From: an uncultured Clostridium sp.
Lineage (GTDB): Bacteria > Bacillota_I > Bacilli_A > Acholeplasmatales > Anaeroplasmataceae
Assembly: GCA_946540005.1 (NCBI GenBank)
Contig: CAMNHY010000001.1
Location: 1-64,000 of the forward strand
DNA: 64,000 bases
Reading direction: 5' to 3'
Positions 61,893 through 64,000 of the stretch are shown here, piece by piece. Made by a program: the position numbers and the translations under genes. Every line of letters begins with the position of its first letter. Position 1 is the first letter of the stretch. Below the pieces are notes generated by a model that saw only the letters and a program-made list of their open reading frames with translations, was not told the DNA's origin and did not search any database.

Positions 61893-63542
61893 ATGACAGA
61901 TTTAGAGATTGCTCAAAGCACTAAGGCTTTAAAAATTGTTGAGATTGCTAAAAAGTTAGGACTTAATGAAGATGACTTAGATTTATATGGTAAATATAAA
62001 GCTAAGATTGATATTAAGCATTCTAATAATCCAAAAGGTAAGTTGGTATTAGTTACTGCAATTAATCCTACTCCTGCAGGAGAAGGTAAATCTACTACAA
62101 CAATTGGACTTGCTGACGCTTTTAGTTTGTTAAATAAAAAAGTATGTGTTGCATTACGTGAACCAAGCTTTGGACCCGTACTTGGTGTAAAAGGTGGAGC
62201 TTGTGGTGGTGGTTATAGCCAAGTTATTCCTATGGAAGATATTAATCTTCATTTTACAGGTGATTTCCATGCTATCACAACCGCAAATAATACAATTGCA
62301 GCATTTTTAGATAATTCAATTTATCAAGGCAATGAGTTAAGAATTGATCCTACACGTATCATTTGGCATAGATGTCTTGATATGAATGACAGAGCTTTAA
62401 GAAATGTTATTGTGGGTCTTGGTGGTTCTAGTAATGGTATTCCTCGTGAAGATCATTTTGATATTTCTGTTGCATCAGAAATAATGGCAGCATTATGCCT
62501 TGCATCAGATTTTGATGATTTAAGAGATAGAATTGGAAGAATGATTGTTGCATATGATTATGATAAGAATCCTGTTACAGTTGACATGTTAAAAGCAACA
62601 GGTTGTGTTCTTATGATTTTAAAAGATGCAATTAAACCTAATCTTGTTCAAACTCTAGCACATACACCTGCAATTATACATGGTGGACCATTCGCAAACA
62701 TTGCCCATGGTTGTAATTCTGTTATTGCTACAAAGACAGCTCTAAGTTTAGCTGATATTGCAGTAACTGAGGCTGGTTTTGGAGCTGATTTAGGTGCTGA
62801 AAAATTCTTTGATATTAAATGTAGACAAGCCAATTTAAAACCTAATTGTGTTGTAATAGTTGCTACTATTAGAGCGCTTAAGATGCATGGTGGAGTTCTT
62901 AAAGAAGACCTTGCAAAAGAAAACGTTAGTGCATTACTTGATGGTGTTAAGAACTTAGAAAAACATATTGAAAATATTAAAAAGTTTGGATTATCTTATG
63001 TAATTGCAATTAACAAATTCTTAACAGATACCGATGAAGAAATAAACGCTTTATTAAATTGGGCTAAAGATAATAATCATCCAATTTCATTATCAGAAGT
63101 ATGGGCTAAAGGTGGAGAAGGTGCCATTGATTTAGCAAATAAAGTATTAAATGAAATGGATAAAGAGAATAATTTTAAATTCTTATACAATGAGGATGAT
63201 TCAATTAAAAAGAAAATTGAAACAATTTGTAAAGAAATATATGGAGCTTCAAGTGTTATATATACACAACAAGCTAAAAATGAAATTGCAAGAATGAAGA
63301 GATTAAACCTTACAAATTTACCAATTTGTATGGCAAAGACGCAATATTCATTATCAGATAATCCCAAGCTTTTAGGAAGACCTGAGGGCTTTGAAATAAC
63401 AATTAGAGAAATAAAACCTAGTGCTGGTGCAAAATTTTTAGTCGTTCTTACAGGAGATATACTAACTATGCCAGGACTACCAAAGGAACCCGCTGGAACA
63501 AAAATGGATGTTAAAGACGGTAAAATTGTGGGATTATTTTAA
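61893..63542 (+). CDS. fhs: Formate-tetrahydrofolate ligase
   Basis: Makes 10-formyl-THF from formate, THF and ATP, feeding purine synthesis and formyl-Met-tRNA. The 549 residues match the family (about 555): [19 protein letters not shown] (ATP loop), [43 protein letters not shown] and the C-terminal [20 protein letters not shown]. The ribosome site AGAAAGGA lies about 12 bases before the ATG. A gene of unknown function follows after 11 bases. Confidence 0.97.
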   Translation: MTDLEIAQSTKALKIVEIAKKLGLNEDDLDLYGKYKAKIDIKHSNNPKGKLVLVTAINPTPAGEGKSTTTIGLADAFSLLNKKVCVALREPSFGPVLGVKGGACGGGYSQVIPMEDINLHFTGDFHAITTANNTIAAFLDNSIYQGNELRIDPTRIIWHRCLDMNDRALRNVIVGLGGSSNGIPREDHFDISVASEIMAALCLASDFDDLRDRIGRMIVAYDYDKNPVTVDMLKATGCVLMILKDAIKPNLVQTLAHTPAIIHGGPFANIAHGCNSVIATKTALSLADIAVTEAGFGADLGAEKFFDIKCRQANLKPNCVVIVATIRALKMHGGVLKEDLAKENVSALLDGVKNLEKHIENIKKFGLSYVIAINKFLTDTDEEINALLNWAKDNNHPISLSEVWAKGGEGAIDLANKVLNEMDKENNFKFLYNEDDSIKKKIETICKEIYGASSVIYTQQAKNEIARMKRLNLTNLPICMAKTQYSLSDNPKLLGRPEGFEITIREIKPSAGAKFLVVLTGDILTMPGLPKEPAGTKMDVKDGKIVGLF

Positions 63543-63553
63543 GGAGAAACAAA

Positions 63554-64000
63554 ATGGAAAAGAAATTTGATATCACAAAAAGAAGTATTATTTTTAATTT
63601 TAGTGCAGCCTATGCTAAAAATGAAACTGAAGTATTATCAAGTGAAGCATTCAATTGTATTTTAAATAAATATATTGAGCATGTTAAAGAAATTGATAAT
63701 ACTAATTTACTTGAGGTTATTAATTTAGTTAATAATCCTGTAAAAGTATTAACAAATTTATTTAAATTGTTAATCAGTTTTGAAATTGATGAAATTAAAA
63801 CTGTTAATCCTGAATTTGATAAAGTTTTAAGTCACAGAGAACATTTATATGAATTAGTAGAAGATTTTTATGATTGGTGGCGTCATATGGAACGCTATGC
63901 AGTAGTAAAATCTCCTGCTGAAAGAGGAACTATTGAATCTGTTAACTTTATTGGAGAAACAGAAACATTTAACCAATTAATTTTAAAGACATATAGAGCT
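63554..64000 (+). CDS. Protein of unknown function, cut by the window end
   Basis: An open frame of 149 codons running off the right edge, starting at ATG 63554 with AAGGAG before it, 11 bases after fhs, so probably cotranscribed. The visible part (MEKKFDITKRSIIFNFSAAY...) is helical and soluble, with a YDWWRHMERYAVV segment and no signal peptide. I cannot assign it to a family from the half that is present. Confidence 0.8.
   Translation, partial: MEKKFDITKRSIIFNFSAAYAKNETEVLSSEAFNCILNKYIEHVKEIDNTNLLEVINLVNNPVKVLTNLFKLLISFEIDEIKTVNPEFDKVLSHREHLYELVEDFYDWWRHMERYAVVKSPAERGTIESVNFIGETETFNQLILKTYRA

Overview
The window is a low-GC (roughly 30% by eye) bacterial chromosome segment centred on the replication origin of a Bacillota-type cell. 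The evidence is the gene order rpmH-rnpA-yidC-jag | oriC | dnaA-dnaN-yaaA-recF-gyrB-gyrA, with RpoE (delta), RNase M5, T-box leaders, strong AGGAGG ribosome sites and CIRCE-like operators. TGA is used as a stop (for example at the response regulator stop, 27659-27661) and Trp is TGG, so the standard bacterial code applies, not the mycoplasma code. Short genes, AT-rich spacers and several surface lipoproteins with nuclease domains fit an uncultured host-associated relative of Erysipelotrichia, RF39 or Acholeplasma-like lineages; this placement is inference.

Left arm (1-6936, minus strand, transcribed away from oriC): rpoE, a DUF1934 gene, recR, ebfC, a dnaX lacking two of the usual four zinc cysteines, a membrane-anchored NlpC/P60-like enzyme, two parS sites, jag, yidC, rnpA and rpmH. 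oriC lies at 6937-7635, with DnaA boxes at 7341-7558 and a smaller set between dnaA and dnaN.

Right arm, housekeeping (7636-49619, nearly all plus strand): replication and gyrase genes; an MgtC-family protein; a nuclease-helicase/sigma factor/methyltransferase operon; an HD hydrolase-rnmV-rsmA-ispE series; prs-pth; a candidate C-rich small RNA; a two-component system; T-box-asnS; a CUT1-type ABC transporter operon that continues into surface nuclease lipoproteins; two tandem NrnA-like DHH phosphoesterases; a flippase-like membrane protein; a T-box operon of a degenerate HisRS-like protein and an archaeal-type AspRS; dCMP deaminase, lspA, rluD and tRNA-Gln.

Accessory block (49620-57900, between tRNA-Gln and mnmE): three small modules bounded by three copies of an identical terminator hairpin. 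They are (1) an XRE-DUF3990 (ADP-ribosyltransferase-like) gene overlapping a gene that fuses an adaptor/antitoxin-like domain to a GNAT acetyltransferase, (2) an ABC exporter with LytTR regulator and DUF3021 protein behind a 21-bp-spaced direct repeat, and (3) a YefM/YoeB pair whose toxin has lost its catalytic tail by a frameshift. Two surface proteins of unknown function follow, one behind a structured leader that ends in a terminator overlapping the ribosome site.

Right end (57949-64000): mnmE, two Hsp20 chaperones behind a promoter framed by two CIRCE-like operators, an aminotransferase, formate-tetrahydrofolate ligase, and a gene cut by the window edge.

The best candidates for undescribed biology are the DUF3990/adaptor-GNAT module, the T-box-controlled degenerate HisRS-like gene with overlapping Asp/His specifier codons, the nuclease-lipoprotein/ABC-transporter operon, the structured leader at 56309-56493, and the small-RNA candidate with two CTCCC loops.
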